Shown here piece after piece: positions 9,404 to 21,793 of a DNA stretch of 64,000 bases. The notes under the pieces are model-generated. The model was not told where the DNA came from, did not search any database, and saw nothing but the letters and a program-made list of their open reading frames with translations. Location of the stretch: assembly GCF_009826895.1 (NCBI RefSeq), contig NZ_WUMV01000009.1, positions 186,001-250,000 of the forward strand, in the 5' to 3' direction. The stretch comes from Stappia sediminis (GTDB lineage: Bacteria > Pseudomonadota > Alphaproteobacteria > Rhizobiales > Stappiaceae). Position 1 is the stretch's first letter. Each line of letters starts with the position of its first letter. Both the position numbers and the translations under genes were made by a program.

Positions 9404-10795
9404 ATGAAGCGTTCGTTGTCACGCGCCGGGCGCCGCGCGACCGCGCTTATCGCGGCAATGGCGATAGCCGCGTCCAGCGCTCCCCTTCCCGCCGAGGCGC
9501 AAAGGGGCAAGCTTCCGCTTGTTCGCGACGCCGAGACGGAAGATCTCCTTCGCGATTACGCACAGCCGATCTTCAAGGCGGCGGGCATTCCCAGCTCGCA
9601 GGTCGAAATAATCTTGGTGAACGATAAAGGCTTCAACGCTTTCGTTCCGGATTCACGGCGCATGTTCATCAACATCGGCGTCGTTCTCGACGCCGAAACG
9701 CCTGGCGAAGTCATCGGCGTGATCGCGCACGAAACCGGGCATATTGCCGGCAACCATCTGACGCGCCTTCGCCAGGCCGTCGCCAATGCCCAGATCATCG
9801 GCGTGATCGGGGCACTGCTGGGCGTCGGCGCGATTGCGGCGGGCACGGGCGCGGGTTCGGCCGATCTGGCCGGCGGCGGCGCGGGGCTTGCGACCGCGGG
9901 CGCGGGCTTTGCCAAACGCTCTCTCCTGTCCTACCAGCGCGGCGAAGAAGCAACCGCCGATCGCGCGGCGCTCACCTACCTCGAGCGTACCGGCCAATCG
10001 GCGAAGGGAATGCTGACGACCTTCAGCCGCTTTGCCGACCAGAACCTCTTTTCGGCGAAATACGCGGACCCCTACGCCATCAGCCACCCGCTTCCGCGCG
10101 AACGGTTGAATGCGCTGGAAACGCTTGCGAAGAAAAGCCGGTACTACGATACGCCCGCTCCCGCTTCCCTTCAGGCACGCCATGATCTGGTGCGGGCCAA
10201 GCTGCTTGCGTTCACCAGCCACCCGCGCTCGGTGGAGCGCGCCTACCCGCGTTCCGACAAGAGCATGGCCGCACAATACGCAAGGGCCGTCGTCGCCGCG
10301 CAAAGCCGCAACGGCAGAGCCGCCTCGAAAATCATCGACGGTCTTCTCAGGCAGCAGCCCAACAACCCGTACTTCTACGAGCTCAAGGGCCAGGCGCTTC
10401 TGGAATCCGGCAATCCGAGAGCGGCTATCGAACCGTTCCGCAGGGCGGTCTCTCTGAGACCGCGCGAAGGCCAGTTCCTGATATGGCTCGGTTTCGCGAT
10501 GGTCGCTTCGGATGATCCGGGGCTGCTTCCCGAAGCGGAAAAGATACTGAAGGCCGGACTTCAGATGGATGCCAATTCACCGATAGGATATCAGCAGCTT
10601 GCCATTGCCCATTCCCGGCAGGGCGAAACCGCGGAGGCAAATCTCGCCACGGCCCAGGGCTTGATGAGCAGCGGCGACCTCAGGGGCGCCAAGCAATACG
10701 CCAGCCGCGCACAAAAAAATTTGAAGCGCGGGTCGCGTGAATGGCTGCAAGCGGATGATATCCTGTCGTATAAACCTCCTCAGTTAAGACGGTAA
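9404..10795 (+). CDS. M48-family metalloprotease with TPR repeats (BepA/YfgC-like)
   Basis: Periplasmic zinc protease of the type that monitors outer-membrane protein assembly. From ATG 9404 there are 463 residues. The first 30 form a signal peptide with a basic n-region and a cut near AEAQ. ATG 9350 in the same frame would lengthen the n-region by 18 residues, and neither start has a strong ribosome site. The zinc site is HETGH (His109, Glu110, His113), with a second Glu in the RGEEATADR segment about 70 residues on. A hydrophobic Gly/Ala-rich segment lies between them. TPR-like repeats fill the C-terminal third, from about residue 300. The DsbA-like gene starts 57 bp downstream and may be cotranscribed, which would join two envelope quality-control functions. 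Confidence 0.9.
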   Translation: MKRSLSRAGRRATALIAAMAIAASSAPLPAEAQRGKLPLVRDAETEDLLRDYAQPIFKAAGIPSSQVEIILVNDKGFNAFVPDSRRMFINIGVVLDAETPGEVIGVIAHETGHIAGNHLTRLRQAVANAQIIGVIGALLGVGAIAAGTGAGSADLAGGGAGLATAGAGFAKRSLLSYQRGEEATADRAALTYLERTGQSAKGMLTTFSRFADQNLFSAKYADPYAISHPLPRERLNALETLAKKSRYYDTPAPASLQARHDLVRAKLLAFTSHPRSVERAYPRSDKSMAAQYARAVVAAQSRNGRAASKIIDGLLRQQPNNPYFYELKGQALLESGNPRAAIEPFRRAVSLRPREGQFLIWLGFAMVASDDPGLLPEAEKILKAGLQMDANSPIGYQQLAIAHSRQGETAEANLATAQGLMSSGDLRGAKQYASRAQKNLKRGSREWLQADDILSYKPPQLRR

Positions 10796-10851
10796 TCGAG
10801 ATGCGTCGGCGCAGACATGTCCTCCCGCTGCCGCCGACAAGGGAGCTTGCA

Positions 10852-11625
10852 ATGACCACCCGTTTCCGCCGCGCCATCGGCGCCGTTTTCGCGATCGCGA
10901 TCGCATCCATCGCCTTCACCACTCCCGGCCTGGCGGAGGTTGATGAGGCCGACCGGGATGCGATCCGCTCGATCGTGCGCGAATACCTTCTGGAAAATCC
11001 TGAAGTCGTTCGCGACGCGTTGATCGAGCTTGAGCGTCGCGACGAGGCAGCGCAGAACGCAGCCCGGCGGGAAGCCGTAAGCTCGGCATCCGAACACCTC
11101 TTCAACTCCACGCGCCAGGTGGAACTCGGCAATCCCCAGGGCGACGTTACGTTGGTCGAATTCTTCGACTACAACTGCGGTTACTGCCGCCGCGCGATGG
11201 ATGATGTCCTTCGCCTTCTCGACGAGGACGACAACCTGCGCGTCGTCCTGAAGGAATTTCCCGTTCTGGGCCAAGGTTCGGTCGAAGCGGCCCGTGTAGC
11301 CGTCGCCGTCAAAGAGAATGCCCCGGAGAAATACCTGGAGTTCCACAAGAACCTCCTGGGCTCCCGCGGGCAGGCCAATCAGGAGCTTGCGCTCCAGGTG
11401 GCTGAAAAGATCGGCCTTAACCGTTCGGACATCGAAGCCACCATGGGGTCTTCGCCGGAAGTTCGCGCAACGATCGAAGAAGTCTATTCCCTGGCGAACC
11501 GCCTGGGCCTTACCGGCACGCCTTCATTCGTGTTGGGCGACGAGGTTGTCATGGGTGCGGTTGGCTATGACACGCTGAAACAGAAGATCGCAGCCCTTCG
11601 CGATTGCGGTTCGGCATCCTGCTGA
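10852..11625 (+). CDS. DsbA-family thiol:disulfide interchange protein
   Basis: Periplasmic thioredoxin-fold protein, 257 residues, that introduces or isomerises disulfides in exported proteins. Start ATG 10852 is preceded by AAGGGAG at the right spacing and by nothing else as good. A signal peptide ends near GLA (about residue 27). It is followed by a helical pre-domain resembling the ScsC/DsbA N-terminal segment (ENPEVVRDALIELE). The active site is CGYC (Cys109, Cys112), and the cis-proline loop is TGTP. It sits between the M48 protease and aroQ on the same strand. Confidence 0.93.
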   Translation: MTTRFRRAIGAVFAIAIASIAFTTPGLAEVDEADRDAIRSIVREYLLENPEVVRDALIELERRDEAAQNAARREAVSSASEHLFNSTRQVELGNPQGDVTLVEFFDYNCGYCRRAMDDVLRLLDEDDNLRVVLKEFPVLGQGSVEAARVAVAVKENAPEKYLEFHKNLLGSRGQANQELALQVAEKIGLNRSDIEATMGSSPEVRATIEEVYSLANRLGLTGTPSFVLGDEVVMGAVGYDTLKQKIAALRDCGSASC

Positions 11626-11740
11626 CCGCAACCGGTTGTGATCAAAGCGACTGAGGGCTTTTCCTTACCCGTGCGAATGCCTATAAGGAGCGGATATGTG
11701 AGCGGGGACGCTGCGTCCACGCCACCGCGACGGGAGTCCG

Positions 11741-12181
11741 ATGTCCGCCTCCATCTACATCCTCAACGGTCCCAACCTCAATCTTCTCGGCACGCGGGAG
11801 CCGGACGAATACGGCTCGCTCACCCTGTCGGGAATTGAGATGATGTGCCGGGAGGTCGGGGAAGATCTGGATCTGGATATCGAATTCCGCCAAACCAATG
11901 TGGAAGGCATCCTTGTCGACTGGATTCAGGAAGCCGGTGACCTGGCGCAGGGTCTGGTGATCAACCCGGCCGCCTACACCCACACGTCCATCGCTATCCA
12001 TGACGCCATACGCGCCGCCGACATTCCGACAGTGGAAGTGCATCTGTCGAACGTCTTCGCGCGAGAGGCGTTTCGCCATCATTCCTATGTTTCACCCGTG
12101 GCGCGCGGGGTGATCTGCGGCTTCGGCGCAACCGGCTACAGGCTGGCGCTCGAGGCGATTTCCACCGTGATCCGCCCCTGA
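11741..12181 (+). CDS. aroQ: 3-dehydroquinate dehydratase, type II
   Basis: Third step of the shikimate pathway, trans-dehydration of 3-dehydroquinate; the enzyme is a cytoplasmic dodecamer. It has 146 residues, the usual length. Signatures are [13 protein letters not shown] at the N-terminus, RQTNVEG, the [12 protein letters not shown] segment with the catalytic His region, VEVHLSNV, and [10 protein letters not shown] near the end. GGGAG precedes the ATG. It stands directly upstream of accB and accC, a common alphaproteobacterial order. Confidence 0.97.
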   Translation: MSASIYILNGPNLNLLGTREPDEYGSLTLSGIEMMCREVGEDLDLDIEFRQTNVEGILVDWIQEAGDLAQGLVINPAAYTHTSIAIHDAIRAADIPTVEVHLSNVFAREAFRHHSYVSPVARGVICGFGATGYRLALEAISTVIRP

Positions 12182-12212
12182 CAAACAATCGGGAACCGGA
12201 AGACCAAAGACC

Positions 12213-12686
12213 ATGTCAGAAAAGAAAAACCAGTTCGACCGTGAACTGATCCGGCAACTCGCTACGCTGCTCGACGAAACGAATCTGTCCGAAATCGAAC
12301 TCGAACGTGAAGGTTTCCGCGTCCGTGTCGCCCGTCAGTTGACGGTCGAGGCACCGGTGCAGGCCGCCCCGGCGGCGGCACCCGCCGCCACACCGGCCGG
12401 TGCTCAGGCCGAGGCGCCGCAAGCCGCCCCCACTTCCAACCCCGCGGGCCATCCCGGCGCGGTTCCCTCGCCCATGGTCGGGACGGCCTATCGCTCTCCG
12501 GAGCCGGGCGCGCGCGCATTCGTGGAAGTTGGCGATACCGTGGCCCAGGGCGATACGATCGTCATCATCGAGGCCATGAAGACGATGAACCAGATCCCCG
12601 CGCCACGTGCGGGCAGGGTCTCCGCAATTCTCGTGGAGGATGGCCAGCCGGTCGAATTTGGCGAACCTCTTGTCGTCATCGAATGA
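12213..12686 (+). CDS. accB: Biotin carboxyl carrier protein of acetyl-CoA carboxylase
   Basis: It carries the biotin that shuttles CO2 between biotin carboxylase and carboxyltransferase, in the first step of fatty-acid synthesis. It has 157 residues. An N-terminal helical region (about 1-45) is followed by a flexible Ala/Pro-rich linker (about 46-80) and the biotinyl domain, with the thumb segment and the EAMKTMNQ motif whose Lys123 is biotinylated. AccC starts 13 bp after its stop, so the two are almost certainly cotranscribed. Confidence 0.97.
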   Translation: MSEKKNQFDRELIRQLATLLDETNLSEIELEREGFRVRVARQLTVEAPVQAAPAAAPAATPAGAQAEAPQAAPTSNPAGHPGAVPSPMVGTAYRSPEPGARAFVEVGDTVAQGDTIVIIEAMKTMNQIPAPRAGRVSAILVEDGQPVEFGEPLVVIE

Positions 12687-12699
12687 CGGAGTGGCTTCC

Positions 12700-14046
12700 A
12701 TGTTCTCCAAGATCCTGATCGCAAACCGCGGCGAGATTGCCCTTCGCGTCCTGCGAGCGTGCAAGGAACTCGGCATCCAGACCGTTGCCGTTCATTCGAC
12801 CGCGGATGCAGATGCGATGCACGTGAGGCTCGCCGACGAGAGCGTGTGCATAGGCCCTCCTGCCGCGCGCGAAAGCTATCTCAATATTCCGCAGCTTCTC
12901 GCAGCCTGCGAGATCACGGGCGCCGATGCGGTGCACCCGGGATACGGCTTTCTTTCCGAAAACGCACGTTTCGCGGAAATTCTCGAAGCACACAAGATCA
13001 CCTTCATCGGCCCCACGGCGGAACATATCCGCATCATGGGTGACAAGATCGAGGCGAAGCTGACCGCGGAAAAGCTCGGTATTCCGGTGGTGCCGGGTTC
13101 CGACGGCGCAGTGAAACCCACAGATGACGCCCATGCGATCGCCCGCGAGATCGGCTATCCGGTGCTGGTGAAAGCGGCAGCCGGAGGCGGCGGGCGCGGC
13201 ATGAAGGTCGCCAGGAGCGAAGCAGACCTGGATACCGCCCTTTCCACCGCGCGCGCGGAAGCGAAAGCCGCCTTCGGCGACGATGCGCTCTATATCGAAA
13301 AATACCTCGGCAAGCCCCGCCACATCGAAATCCAGGTTCTCGGCGACGGCAAGGGCAATGCCATTCACCTCGGCGAGCGTGACTGTTCGCTGCAGCGCCG
13401 CCACCAGAAGGTCTGGGAAGAAGCTCCCTCTCCGGCACTCAACAAGAGCCAGCGGGAAGAGATCGGCGGCATCGTCGCCGATGCCATGCGCAAGCTGAAG
13501 TATCGCGGCGTCGGCACGATCGAGTTCCTTTATGAGGACGGCAACTTCTATTTCATCGAAATGAACACCCGTCTTCAGGTGGAGCATCCGGTGACGGAGA
13601 TGATTACCGGGATCGATCTGGTCAACGAACAGATACGCATCGCGGCTGGTGCGTCGCTGTCGATCGAACAGTCGGACGTGACCTTCGAGGGGCACGCGAT
13701 CGAGTGCCGCATCAATGCGGAAGATCCGCGCACATTCGCTCCGTCCCCCGGCACGATTACCTATTACCACCCGCCCGGCGGACTTGGCGTTAGGGTCGAT
13801 TCCGGGGTTTATCAGGGCTACAGGATCCCGCCCTACTACGACAGCCTGATCGGCAAGCTCATCGTTCACGGTCGCAGCCGCGTGGAATGCATGATGCGCC
13901 TGCGCCGCTGCCTGGACGAATTCGTCGTCGACGGAATCCAGTCGACCATCCCGCTTTTCCGCGACCTCCTGCAAAATCAGGACATCGCGAACGGAATGTA
14001 TGATATCCATTGGCTTGAAAAATATCTCGAAGCCAAGAGTGACTGA
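12700..14046 (+). CDS. accC: Biotin carboxylase subunit of acetyl-CoA carboxylase
   Basis: ATP-grasp enzyme that carboxylates biotin on AccB with bicarbonate. The chosen ATG at 12700 gives the classical N-terminus [17 protein letters not shown] and 448 residues, the usual size. Visible motifs are the glycine-rich ATP loop GGGGRGMKV, the biotin-carboxylase signature around [14 protein letters not shown], the metal-binding [16 protein letters not shown] with its catalytic Arg, and the C-terminal domain with [12 protein letters not shown]. It is part of the aroQ-accB-accC-aat run. Confidence 0.98.
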   Translation: MFSKILIANRGEIALRVLRACKELGIQTVAVHSTADADAMHVRLADESVCIGPPAARESYLNIPQLLAACEITGADAVHPGYGFLSENARFAEILEAHKITFIGPTAEHIRIMGDKIEAKLTAEKLGIPVVPGSDGAVKPTDDAHAIAREIGYPVLVKAAAGGGGRGMKVARSEADLDTALSTARAEAKAAFGDDALYIEKYLGKPRHIEIQVLGDGKGNAIHLGERDCSLQRRHQKVWEEAPSPALNKSQREEIGGIVADAMRKLKYRGVGTIEFLYEDGNFYFIEMNTRLQVEHPVTEMITGIDLVNEQIRIAAGASLSIEQSDVTFEGHAIECRINAEDPRTFAPSPGTITYYHPPGGLGVRVDSGVYQGYRIPPYYDSLIGKLIVHGRSRVECMMRLRRCLDEFVVDGIQSTIPLFRDLLQNQDIANGMYDIHWLEKYLEAKSD

Positions 14047-14067
14047 TTCGAGTCCCGTTGGAGAATC

Positions 14068-14745
14068 ATGGCCGGCAGAGGCGGTGACATTGCCTTCGAA
14101 ATAACGCCGCAGGTTTTGCTGAAAGCCTATGCCTGCGGCATCTTCCCGATGGCCGAATCGGAGGACGATCCGGGGCTGTTCTGGATTGAGCCGGAGCGGC
14201 GCGGCATCATCCCGATCGATGGGCTGCACACCCCCCGCAGACTAAGGCGGACCATCCGTCAGGACGTCTACGACATCCGGATCGATCACGATTTCGAGGG
14301 CGTGATCAACGGTTGCGCGGCACCCGCGCCCGGCCGCCGCAAGACCTGGATTAACGCGGAAATCCGCCGCCTCTACGGCGCGCTGTTCGATATGGGGCAC
14401 TGTCATACGGTCGAAGCGTGGCAGGCAGGCGTGCTTGTCGGTGGCCTTTATGGGGTGCGCCTCGGCGGAGCGTTCTTCGGCGAAAGCATGTTTGCCTTTG
14501 CCCGCGATGCCTCGAAGGTTGCACTCGTGCATCTTGTCGCGCGCCTTAAAGCTGGCGGCTTCACGCTTCTCGACACGCAATTCGTGACGGACCATCTGGC
14601 AAGCATGGGCGCTGTCGAGGTTCCCAAGTCGAAGTACAACCAGATCCTGGAAGAGGCGCTGCGCCATGAAGGCGATTTCGATGTCCTTCCAGACCGCATA
14701 CTCGGAGCGGAAGTTCTTTCTATCCTAGATGAGGACCAACCCTGA
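14068..14745 (+). CDS. aat: Leucyl/phenylalanyl-tRNA--protein transferase
   Basis: It adds Leu or Phe from aminoacyl-tRNA to proteins with N-terminal Arg or Lys, marking them for ClpAP (N-degron pathway). It has 225 residues. Family motifs are [22 protein letters not shown], the W-N-A segment [21 protein letters not shown], and [19 protein letters not shown]. It begins 21 bp after the accC stop, so it is probably in the same transcript. It converges with the DUF2155 gene. Confidence 0.96.
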   Translation: MAGRGGDIAFEITPQVLLKAYACGIFPMAESEDDPGLFWIEPERRGIIPIDGLHTPRRLRRTIRQDVYDIRIDHDFEGVINGCAAPAPGRRKTWINAEIRRLYGALFDMGHCHTVEAWQAGVLVGGLYGVRLGGAFFGESMFAFARDASKVALVHLVARLKAGGFTLLDTQFVTDHLASMGAVEVPKSKYNQILEEALRHEGDFDVLPDRILGAEVLSILDEDQP

Positions 14746-14772
14746 CCGACCTGTCATTGCGGAAAAGGCACT

Positions 14773-15330
14773 TCAGAACAAGGGCTTGGGAACGGGTTTG
14801 ACTTCGCTTGCATCGGAAGGCGGCGTATCGCCCGCGAGCACGTCCTCGCCCGCATCCTCGATGACTTCCACGGGCGGGCCGGAATATCCCTCTGGCGGCG
14901 GCACGGTCGACGATCTCTTGCAGTCAGTGAGCCAGACGTCGTAGACGGCATGTTCCACGGCATGCAGGCCGGGGCTTGCGGCAAACATCCAGCCGGTGAA
15001 GATCCGCCGCACTTCATTGTTGAGCGTTATTTCATCGACTTCCAGGAAGGCCGTGGTCTGGGGCGCTTCCGTTGGCGGGCGCGTGTAGCACACACGCGGT
15101 GTGACCTGCAGCGCGCCGAACTGAACGGTCTCGCCCACATAGACATCGAAGGAGATGATCCGGCCCGTGATCTTGTCGAGGCCGGAAAAGACTGCGACGG
15201 GATTGGCTATCTTCTCCGCTTGGGCGGAAGGCGCATTCAAAATCCACGCCGAAACGATTACAAGGAGACCGCAGCCTCTTGCAACGGCAGAGGCGCTTCG
15301 CTTCGCCGCGTTCATCAGCCTCGTTGCCAT
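14773..15330 (-). CDS. DUF2155-family exported protein
   Basis: 185 residues. A hydrophobic signal segment (about 18-36, ending APSAQA) suggests export. The conserved core contains the GLDKITGRI segment, the VGETVQFGALQV strand, RVCYTRPP and the FTGWMFAASPGLHAVEHAVYDVWL region with two cysteines. These are features I recognise from DUF2155, a family of unknown function common in this position beside aat in Hyphomicrobiales. A second ATG at 15315 has a nearer GAGG and could be the true start. The role is unknown. Confidence 0.85.
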   Translation of the reverse strand: MATRLMNAAKRSASAVARGCGLLVIVSAWILNAPSAQAEKIANPVAVFSGLDKITGRIISFDVYVGETVQFGALQVTPRVCYTRPPTEAPQTTAFLEVDEITLNNEVRRIFTGWMFAASPGLHAVEHAVYDVWLTDCKRSSTVPPPEGYSGPPVEVIEDAGEDVLAGDTPPSDASEVKPVPKPLF

Positions 15331-15374
15331 TGCTTGCCGTCTATCCTCGTGTGACCAAGATCATTTCAAGCGTT

Positions 15375-15491
15375 GAGAGCGCTTCCCACGAATGCACAGC
15401 CGCTTTCGTGACAAGAATTTTCTCCGGATCCGATACCTTGCACATATCCCTGTAGCCAAATCCGGTTCAGCTTTGGCGAAATATGCTCTAG
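15375..15491. repeat. Diverged RIME-like palindromic repeat
   Basis: About 117 bp between the start of the DUF2155 gene and the 3' end of valS. It shares the 19-mer at 15401-15419 exactly with the reverse complement of the element in cobD (26858-26876). It also shares the GAGAGCGCTT-like left end and the GCTCTAG-like right end (ATGCTCTAGG). Its internal hairpins have more mismatches than those of the cobD copy. It is a member of a mobile or formerly mobile intergenic repeat family of the RIME type. Confidence 0.75.
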
Positions 15492-15567
15492 GCACGGATT
15501 GCGGCCCGGAAAAGGCATCGCCCGAGTATTGCTCGACGATGCATTTTCCCGACCGTGACTTCAATCC

Positions 15568-18399
<2,832 letters not shown>

Positions 18400-18558
18400 G
18401 GAGTGTTCCAGATCTCAAGGATGTCGAGAGGGTGTAAATCGGAAGCTTGAAGCTAAGTCAACCGCCGCAACGCTTCGCCACGGTTGCGCTTTGTTACTTC
18501 TATCCCGTTATCCGCCGTCACGGCATACTCCCGGCGCAATTTCATACGATGCCAGCAA

Positions 18559-18585
18559 CAAAAAAGCCGCCCCTGGAGGCGGCTT
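18559..18585 (-). terminator. Intrinsic terminator after popZ
   Basis: Read on the - strand, AAGCCGCC (18585-18578) pairs with GGCGGCTT (18571-18564) around a 6-nt loop and is followed by a six-base T run. It lies 21 bp after the popZ stop and uncouples popZ from valS. Confidence 0.88.
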
Positions 18586-18605
18586 CGTCCGGTCTGTCCC
18601 GATTG

Positions 18606-19316
18606 TCACCGCCCCCGGGTAACTCTTTCTATTTCCTGTCGCACGAGACGCTCCACAAGCGGGGGCAGGTTCTGGTCGAGCCAGTCCTTCAACATCGGCC
18701 GCAACATATCCTTTACCAGATCCTCAAGCGTGCGGGCGTTGTTCATCAGCACGGTATTGGCAAGACTGTTGAAAGCGCTGTTCACCGCGGTATCGACCGA
18801 AGGCGAAACGAGGCGATCGACTTCCTCCGAAGTCCCCGCACGAACGGCCGCGGCAATTTCCAACTTGTCCGGCTCGGAAAATTCGGCGGCGTTATCGGCC
18901 GCTTCATCGACCTCACCGGAATCTACGAACGCGATTTCGGACTCATCCTCATCGTTTGCCCCGTCTTCAAGGGGATCAGGCTGCTCCTCGCCTGCTTCCT
19001 GCTTTTCAGCAGTGTCTCCCGAAACCGCCTGCTCTTCGGTCAGCTCCAGAATATCCTCTTCTTCCGTCTCCGAAGGCGCGGCTTCCGGCTCCTCGATTGC
19101 GGTATCCGCATCGGAATCGAAAAGCTTGTCCAGATCGTCCTGGGACATGGCCTCCCCGGTAGCTTCCATCTGGTCCGCCTCGCCAGTCTTCGCACTTGGT
19201 GCGGGCTCGCCGCCGGATGGCTCAGCCGCCGGAGCGTCTTCGTCGGAAATGATCCGCCGTATCGACGCCAGAATTTCTTCCATCGACGGTTCTTGAGCCG
19301 GGTTTGGATTGGCCAT
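18606..19316 (-). CDS. popZ: PopZ-like polar organizing protein (DUF2497)
   Basis: In Caulobacter, PopZ forms a polar hub that tethers the chromosome origin and cell-cycle proteins. Here the protein has 236 residues from ATG 19316, which has GGGGGACC upstream. Three regions are visible: a conserved N-terminal helix (SMEEILASIRRIISDED, about 10-26), a long Pro/Glu/Asp-rich disordered middle, and a conserved C-terminal oligomerisation region ending LEDLVKDMLRPMLKDWLDQNLPPLVERLVRQEI. This three-part layout is characteristic of PopZ. The tolC-popZ-valS order is typical for rhizobia. Confidence 0.88.
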   Translation of the reverse strand: MANPNPAQEPSMEEILASIRRIISDEDAPAAEPSGGEPAPSAKTGEADQMEATGEAMSQDDLDKLFDSDADTAIEEPEAAPSETEEEDILELTEEQAVSGDTAEKQEAGEEQPDPLEDGANDEDESEIAFVDSGEVDEAADNAAEFSEPDKLEIAAAVRAGTSEEVDRLVSPSVDTAVNSAFNSLANTVLMNNARTLEDLVKDMLRPMLKDWLDQNLPPLVERLVRQEIERVTRGR

Positions 19317-19725
19317 CAGGTCCCCCAAAACTTCAACGTGCCCCACCCCGTGGGTGGTCCGTTGCCCGGTTGTCCGGAGCAACGGCCATAAACACCCTTT
19401 CGGGTCGAAATAAACGCTTTCACGATCTTCAGATGATTCCATCCGAATGGAAAGCGCTTTAGGTCCAACCGCATTCCGGGAATTCGCCCGGAAGCTGAAT
19501 GGCCGGCCGAATTCGCCGCGCGATGCGTCCTGACAGCATTTCCGTTCGCTGCACGATTGCTTTCGTCAGGTCGACGCGCGAAATCGCGAATCGGTAAACA
19601 AAATATACCGCGTGCGACAGAGTCGGGCAAAGAGCTAAACGGCCGCGAATCCTTACGATTGCGGCCGTCAAGTCCAATAATCTGTCGAAATTTCGCAGCC
19701 CGGCAGCACTGCCGGTAGGTAAGCT
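19317..19725. other. 409-bp intergenic region between tolC and popZ
   Basis: No coding frame is convincing. It holds an imperfect hairpin at 19639-19668 (ACGGCCGC...GCGGCCGT) that may end tolC transcription, and presumably the popZ promoter. The 14-mer at 19449-19462 differs by one base from the end of the RIME-like element in cobD and may be a remnant. Confidence 0.5.
19639..19668 (-). terminator. Hairpin downstream of tolC, possible terminator
   Basis: ACGGCCGCGAATC and GATTGCGGCCGT form a long stem with one bulge and a 5-6 nt loop, followed on the - strand by TTTAGCTCTTT. The T tract is broken, so this is a weak intrinsic terminator at best. Confidence 0.45.
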
Positions 19726-21117
19726 TCAGCGGCCGTCCGGCGTCCTGATACCAAACCAGCTGTTGCGCACTTCCTCGTAATGTTCCTTGGGCTTGTAAAT
19801 TTGGGCGGGCACGCCGAGCCGCTCCGCACTCAACCTGCCAATCGTCGAGATCAGCAGGTAAGCGGCAACGACACGATCACGCTGCGACGTCACGAGCTGC
19901 ACGCGGCTGTCCACGAGTTCCAGCTGCGCATTGAGCACATCAAGAGTTGTGCGCTGCCCCACCCGCTGCTCTTCGATGACGCCTTCAAGCGCCAGCTGGT
20001 TTGCCGACACTGCCGCCTGTGCCGCGGAAATGGACGCCACCGACGCCTGATACTGCCCCCAGGCGGAAACGATCGAAGCGCGGATCTGGTCACGTGCCAC
20101 ATCCACCTGTACCTGTGCCTGACCCAGGTCTTCCTTGGCTTCGCGAACACGCGAGGATACCTGGCCACCCTGATAGATAGGTACCGACACACGTCCGAAG
20201 ATAGTGGCCGCATCCGAAGAAGTCTGGTTCGAATTCGGCGGATACCACTGGCGCCCGACGTTGCCTTCCAGCGTCACGGTCGGAAGAAGCTCGCCCTCGA
20301 TTGTCTTCACGTTGAAGATGGCGGCGTCGACCAGATGCAGCGACCCCTGGATCGCCGGATGTTCCTGCGCACCGATGCTGATAGCGAGTTCCACGGACTT
20401 CGGCAGGAATTTCAGAATGCTCGTGCTGGCGGAAAGGCTCTTCGGATCCTGTCCGATCACCTGCCGGAAAATGGCGCGGCTCGTATTTACGTTCGCAAGC
20501 GCAAGGTTCAGCTGTGCCTGGGCATCGGCCAGACGGGCCTGCGCCTGGGAAACGTCCGTGCGGGTTCCCTCACCGACCTCGAACCGGTCCTGCGCGGCGC
20601 GCACCTGCTCCTGCAGGAACGAGATATTGCTCCGGCGCAGGGAAACGATGGCGGTATCGCGAATCACATCCATGTAGGATGCGGCGGCATCGAAAAGGAT
20701 ATTCTGTTCCGTGGCCCTGAGGCTTTCGCGCTGCGAGCGGACGATCGCCTCCGCCTGCCGCGTCGAATTCACGGTTCTAAATCCGCGGAAGAGCGCCTGT
20801 TGCACGGACAAGCCGAGCGACGCCGTATTGCTGTAGTTGTCCGACCCCGGATTGTTGTTGCTGTAAACGCCGCCCACGTCGAAATTGCCGAAAATCTGAG
20901 GGCGCCAGCCTGAAAGCGCCTGCGGCACCGATTCGTCGACCGATCGCAGCTCGGCCCGGGCCGTGTTGATTGTCGGATTGTTTCGGTAGGCGAGCGCCAG
21001 CGCTTCGCTGATGGATTGCGCGTGGCTTGACGACATGGCGACAAGTGGAAGCGCTACACCGGCCAGCGCGCTCAGAAGTCCTCGGTAAACTACACTTGTC
21101 CGCATCACTACGCTCAT
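19726..21117 (-). CDS. tolC: TolC-family outer-membrane efflux/secretion channel
   Basis: Trimeric outer-membrane channel used by RND/ABC efflux pumps and type I secretion. It has 463 residues from ATG 21117, which has AAGGGTGA just upstream; an in-frame GTG six bases earlier is less likely. A signal peptide ends near SSSHAQ. Two OEP repeats follow: the first from SISEALALAYRNNPTINTAR, the second starting near AISIGAQEHPAIQGS. Both show the alternating coiled-coil helices and amphipathic strands of TolC. The conserved GQRTTLDVLNAQLEL segment lies near the end of the second repeat. The Pcm-like gene upstream is the usual rhizobial neighbour. Confidence 0.95.
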   Translation of the reverse strand: MSVVMRTSVVYRGLLSALAGVALPLVAMSSSHAQSISEALALAYRNNPTINTARAELRSVDESVPQALSGWRPQIFGNFDVGGVYSNNNPGSDNYSNTASLGLSVQQALFRGFRTVNSTRQAEAIVRSQRESLRATEQNILFDAAASYMDVIRDTAIVSLRRSNISFLQEQVRAAQDRFEVGEGTRTDVSQAQARLADAQAQLNLALANVNTSRAIFRQVIGQDPKSLSASTSILKFLPKSVELAISIGAQEHPAIQGSLHLVDAAIFNVKTIEGELLPTVTLEGNVGRQWYPPNSNQTSSDAATIFGRVSVPIYQGGQVSSRVREAKEDLGQAQVQVDVARDQIRASIVSAWGQYQASVASISAAQAAVSANQLALEGVIEEQRVGQRTTLDVLNAQLELVDSRVQLVTSQRDRVVAAYLLISTIGRLSAERLGVPAQIYKPKEHYEEVRNSWFGIRTPDGR

Positions 21118-21793
21118 CTTCACCCTTGGTCCGGATGCCTGCCGGCGTTGTCGTTATGGCGGCAGGCCGGAGTTTTCCCCCATGGCGTGTCCCCTCAGGT
21201 TGCACGCACGACTCCTAACGGTTCCCTTACTGATATCCGGATCAAGCAAACAAACAACACCGAAACGCAGGAATTCCCATCGATTTTTGCCACCTGCGGC
21301 ATTGCAGCAACAGCGGAAGCTCCAAGAAATGCGACACCTCGCGGCAAGCCAGCCACCTGCAATCGCCTCTTAAATAGCGGCAGTTCCGGCGAAGGTACTA
21401 TGTGTCGGCCAATTGGCCGGCACATTAACGTGAGCAGGATCTGTCGGATTGATAGAAATGGCGTACGAAACGCCAAAGAAATACATGTCGGAAAACAAGA
21501 TGCAGCGGCCAGCCACCCGGCCAAACACTTCGTTATAGCTGGAGACCGGCCGCGCGGCCCCATTCTATTCTCATGCCGGAGAAGCGATTTCGGGTTCAGG
21601 CGCCTCGAACCGTTAAATTGTCGCTGCAACCTCGTGTGGCGTACTTTAAATACGCCTCGTTTCAGCAGCCGCCTCTGCAGCGTATTTCAAACTCCATAAC
21701 CACACGGGGAACATATACTCGGCCGTCATGCTTTTGAAATTGAAGTTCTTTCGGGGCCTTCCGCGTATAGAGAGAGGCTTTGTATTCGCCTGA
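21118..21793. other. 676-bp intergenic region upstream of tolC
   Basis: Unusually long for this compact window and visibly more AT-rich than the genes around it. It contains a 24-bp near-palindrome (21401-21424) and a 12-bp GGCCGCGCGGCC palindrome near 21550. No frame resembles a known protein on either strand. The tolC promoter and regulator sites probably lie here. Confidence 0.5.
21401..21424. promoter_or_regulatory. 24-bp near-perfect palindrome, candidate operator
   Basis: TGTGTCGGCC and GGCCGGCACA flank a central AATT; the arms are complementary except for one T-G pair. It sits 284 bp upstream of the tolC start. The symmetry suggests a dimeric repressor site, but no cognate regulator is adjacent. 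Confidence 0.35.
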
